This document shows, in pieces, positions 61,896 through 64,000 of a stretch of 64,000 nucleotides of DNA. Position 1 is the stretch's first letter, and every line of letters starts with the position of its first letter. The DNA comes from Caldimonas tepidiphila. Its GTDB lineage: Bacteria > Pseudomonadota > Gammaproteobacteria > Burkholderiales > Burkholderiaceae_C. The stretch is taken from contig NZ_QXMG01000011.1 in assembly GCF_003569765.1 (NCBI RefSeq), positions 1 to 64,000 of the forward strand, in the 5' to 3' direction. The position numbers and the translations under genes are program-made. The notes under the pieces are model-generated. The model was not told where the DNA came from, searched no databases, and was given only the letters and a program-made list of their open reading frames with translations.

Positions 61896-63242
61896 ATGAA
61901 CAGGAAATGGATCGCCGCCCTCGTCGCCTTGCTGCTGCTCGCGCTGGGCGCGGCCGCATGGTGGCTCGGCCGCGACGCCGAGGAGGCCGCTGCCTACCGC
62001 ACCGCCCCGCTCGAGCGCGGGCGCCTGCTCGCGAGCGTGTCGGCGTCCGGCACCGTCACGCCCGTGGCACAGGTGCAGGTCGGCTCGCAGGTCTCGGGGC
62101 AGATGCGCGAGGTGCTGGTCGACTTCAACAGCGAGGTGAAGCGGGGGCAGCTGCTCGCGCGGCTCGATCCGGAGACCTTCGAGTACCGGGTGCGCCAGGC
62201 CGAGGCCGATGTCGACGCGGCGCGCGCCTCGGTGCTGACCGCGCAGGCGAACGTGCAGGCGGCGCAGGCTTCGCTGTCGCGCGCGCGGGTCGAGCTCGCC
62301 GAGGCGGGACGTGACCTCGAGCGCAAGCAGGGCCTCGTCGCGCTGGACTTCGTCTCGCCGGCCGAGGCCGAGCGCGCACGCGCCGCAGTCGCGACGCTCG
62401 GCGAGGGGGTGAAGGTGGCACAGGCGCAGCTGGCGGTCGCCGGGGCGCAGGAGCGAAACGCCGAGGCGGTGGTGCGCCAGCGCGAGGCGCAGCTCGCGCA
62501 GGCGCGCGTCGACCTGCAGCGCACGCAGATCCGCGCGCCGGTGGACGGCATCGTGATCAAGCGCAGCATCGAGCCCGGCCAGACGGTGGCGGCGAGCCTG
62601 CAGGCGCCGGAGCTGTTCGTGATCGCGCGCAACCTGAGCGACATGCAGGTCGAGGCGCTGGTGGACGAGGCCGACATCGGCCGCGTGAGCCTGGGGCAGA
62701 CCGCGGGCTTCACGGTCGATGCCTTCCCGAGCCGGCAGTTCGAGGGCACGGTGCGCCAGATGCGCAAGGCGGCGGGCAGCTCGCAGAACGTCGTGACCTA
62801 CACCGTGGTGGTGGGCTTCGACAATCCCGGCACGGCGCTGCTGCCGGGCATGACGGCCAACGTGCGCATCCTCACCGCGCGTCGCGAGGACGTGCTGAAG
62901 CTGCCGAACGCGGCGCTGCGCGTGCGGCTGCCGCAGGCCGAGCCGGTCGGCAGCGCGGCATCGGCTCGCTCCGCCGCGGCCGACGACGGCCCGGCGAAGG
63001 GCGGCAAGCCGGCCGCCGCCGGCGCTGCGCGCGGCCGCGTCTACCTGCCCGGCAGCGACGGCCGGCCGCAGGTGGTGGAGGTGCGGCTGGGGCTGAGCGA
63101 CGGCAGCATGACCGAGCTGATCGTGGCGCCCGGCTCGCCGGAGGCGGCGCTGCTGCAGCCGGGAACGGCCGTCATCACCGGCGTGCCCGCGGGCGGCGCG
63201 GCGCGCAACCGCGCTCCGTCCGGCCCGCGCCTGCCGCTCTGA
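61896..63242 (+). CDS. MacA-like periplasmic adaptor
   Basis: A 448-residue membrane-fusion protein. An N-terminal helix (about 5-25) is followed by the MacA-type first lipoyl half (VGSQVSGQMREVLVDFNSEV), coiled hairpin helices (about 95-205) and the second lipoyl half (IRAPVDGIVIKRSIEPGQTV). Near the C-terminus there is an insertion rich in Ala/Gly/Lys (about 355-385). It is followed 13 bases later by an ABC ATPase gene, making a MacA/MacB pair, and it diverges from the TetR gene. No signal-peptidase site is obvious, so it is anchored in the inner membrane. Confidence 0.9.
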   Translation: MNRKWIAALVALLLLALGAAAWWLGRDAEEAAAYRTAPLERGRLLASVSASGTVTPVAQVQVGSQVSGQMREVLVDFNSEVKRGQLLARLDPETFEYRVRQAEADVDAARASVLTAQANVQAAQASLSRARVELAEAGRDLERKQGLVALDFVSPAEAERARAAVATLGEGVKVAQAQLAVAGAQERNAEAVVRQREAQLAQARVDLQRTQIRAPVDGIVIKRSIEPGQTVAASLQAPELFVIARNLSDMQVEALVDEADIGRVSLGQTAGFTVDAFPSRQFEGTVRQMRKAAGSSQNVVTYTVVVGFDNPGTALLPGMTANVRILTARREDVLKLPNAALRVRLPQAEPVGSAASARSAAADDGPAKGGKPAAAGAARGRVYLPGSDGRPQVVEVRLGLSDGSMTELIVAPGSPEAALLQPGTAVITGVPAGGAARNRAPSGPRLPL

Positions 63243-63255
63243 GACGGGAGTCCGC

Positions 63256-64000
63256 ATGCCGACCGCGACCGTGCCGCCGCCGCCCCTCGTCGAGGCGCGC
63301 GAGCTCGTCAAGACCTACGGGCGGGGCGGCCACACCGTGCACGCGCTGCGCGGCGTGTCGCTCGACATCGGCGAGGGCGAGTTCGTGTCGATCATGGGCG
63401 CGTCCGGCTCCGGCAAGAGCACGCTGATGAACATCCTCGGCTGCCTCGACCAGCCCACGTCGGGCAGCTACCGGCTTGCCGGCGAGCCGGTCGAGGCGAT
63501 GGACCGCGACGCGCTCGCGTCGATCCGCAACCGGCGCATCGGCTTCGTGTTCCAGCAGTTCAACCTGCTGCCGCGCACGAGCGCGCTCGAGAACGTCGAG
63601 CTGCCGATGGTCTACGCCGGCGTGAAGCCGGCCGAGCGGCGCGAGCGCGCGCTCGAGAGCCTGCGCCGCGTCGGCCTCGCCGAGCGCGCCGGGCACACGC
63701 CGGCCGAGCTGTCGGGCGGCCAGCAGCAGCGCGTGGCGATCGCGCGGGCGCTCGTGAACCGGCCGCGGCTGATCCTCGCCGACGAACCGACCGGCGCGCT
63801 CGACTCGCGCACCTCCGACGAGATCATGCGGCTGCTGGCCGGGCTGAACGCGCAGGGCATCACGGTGGTGCTGGTCACGCACGAGGGCGATGTCGCGGCC
63901 TGGGCCGGGCGGCGCCTCACCTTCCGCGACGGGCGCATCGTCGAGGACCTGCGGCAGGCGCCGCACCGCCCGCCGCCGCTGCCGGCCGGCGAGGAGGCGG
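63256..64000 (+). CDS. MacB-type ABC transporter ATP-binding protein (3' end outside window)
   Basis: The frame is open to the right edge (248 codons seen). It is an ABC ATPase of the MacB/LolD type. Walker A is GASGSGKS, the Q-loop is VFQQFNLLP, the signature is [15 protein letters not shown], Walker B is [13 protein letters not shown] and the H-loop is VTHEGDVAA. After the ATPase it continues into a Pro-rich linker, which suggests either the N-terminal ATPase of a full MacB with fused membrane domain, or a short separate ATPase ending just beyond. It belongs with the adaptor encoded upstream and probably exports a macrolide-like or peptide substrate. Confidence 0.9.
   Translation, partial: MPTATVPPPPLVEARELVKTYGRGGHTVHALRGVSLDIGEGEFVSIMGASGSGKSTLMNILGCLDQPTSGSYRLAGEPVEAMDRDALASIRNRRIGFVFQQFNLLPRTSALENVELPMVYAGVKPAERRERALESLRRVGLAERAGHTPAELSGGQQQRVAIARALVNRPRLILADEPTGALDSRTSDEIMRLLAGLNAQGITVVLVTHEGDVAAWAGRRLTFRDGRIVEDLRQAPHRPPPLPAGEEA

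Overview
The window comes from a very GC-rich bacterial chromosome, most likely a nitrogen-fixing betaproteobacterium of the order Burkholderiales (Rubrivivax, Leptothrix or Azohydromonas-like; the genus is a guess). The grounds are the gene orders leuCDB-asd-fimV-truA-trpFBA-accD-folC-purF-metZ and mdh / gntR-sdhCDAB-sdhE-gltA, both typical of that group, and a NifA that carries the cysteine motif of oxygen-sensitive NifA proteins. Codon use is strongly GC-biased, so many long open frames on the opposite strand are meaningless and are left out. No CRISPR array, insertion sequence, prophage or rRNA gene was seen.

Layout. (1) 1-3.8 kb: a signalling module made of the end of a hybrid kinase with three receiver domains, CheR, a CheB lacking its receiver domain, and a receiver-kinase protein. 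(2) 4.0-6.1 kb: a DUF6394 membrane protein beside a K+ channel with two RCK/TrkA-N domains. (3) 6.1-17.8 kb: a nitrogen-fixation accessory region. One long leftward run carries nifB, a ferredoxin gene, iscA-nif, two nifZ genes, a DUF3024 gene, nifS, nifT, DUF6129, a DegT-family protein, a SIR2-like protein and an unknown 118-residue protein. nifQ diverges from nifB, and nifA lies beyond it. The nifB-nifQ gap holds a NifA upstream activator site, an IHF site and two sigma-54 promoters. The nitrogenase structural genes are not in the window.

(4) 17.9-31.0 kb: small housekeeping genes, then TCA-cycle genes (acnA, a CitE-like lyase, mdh, a GntR regulator, sdhCDAB, sdhE, gltA), with a perfect 18-bp palindrome between mdh and gntR. 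(5) 31.1-49.7 kb: leucine, aspartate-family and tryptophan biosynthesis, FimV, TruA, AccD, FolC, a SPOR protein, PurF, MetZ and GltX. (6) 49.8-50.45 kb: five tRNA genes (Ala, Glu, Asp, Glu, Asp) produced by a Glu-Asp duplication and closed by a strong terminator. (7) 50.7-64 kb: a carboxymuconolactone-decarboxylase-like protein, phosphomannomutase, the Kdo transferase, and a leftward group encoding TetR, RND adaptor, RND permease, Pcm, rhodanese and TolC. A divergent MacA/MacB-type exporter runs off the right edge.

The least explained part is the downstream end of the nif run. There a DegT-fold protein lacking its PLP lysine sits next to a SIR2-fold protein lacking the usual NAD-site and catalytic residues, followed by a small protein I do not recognise. 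They look like non-catalytic partners inside a nitrogen-fixation operon.
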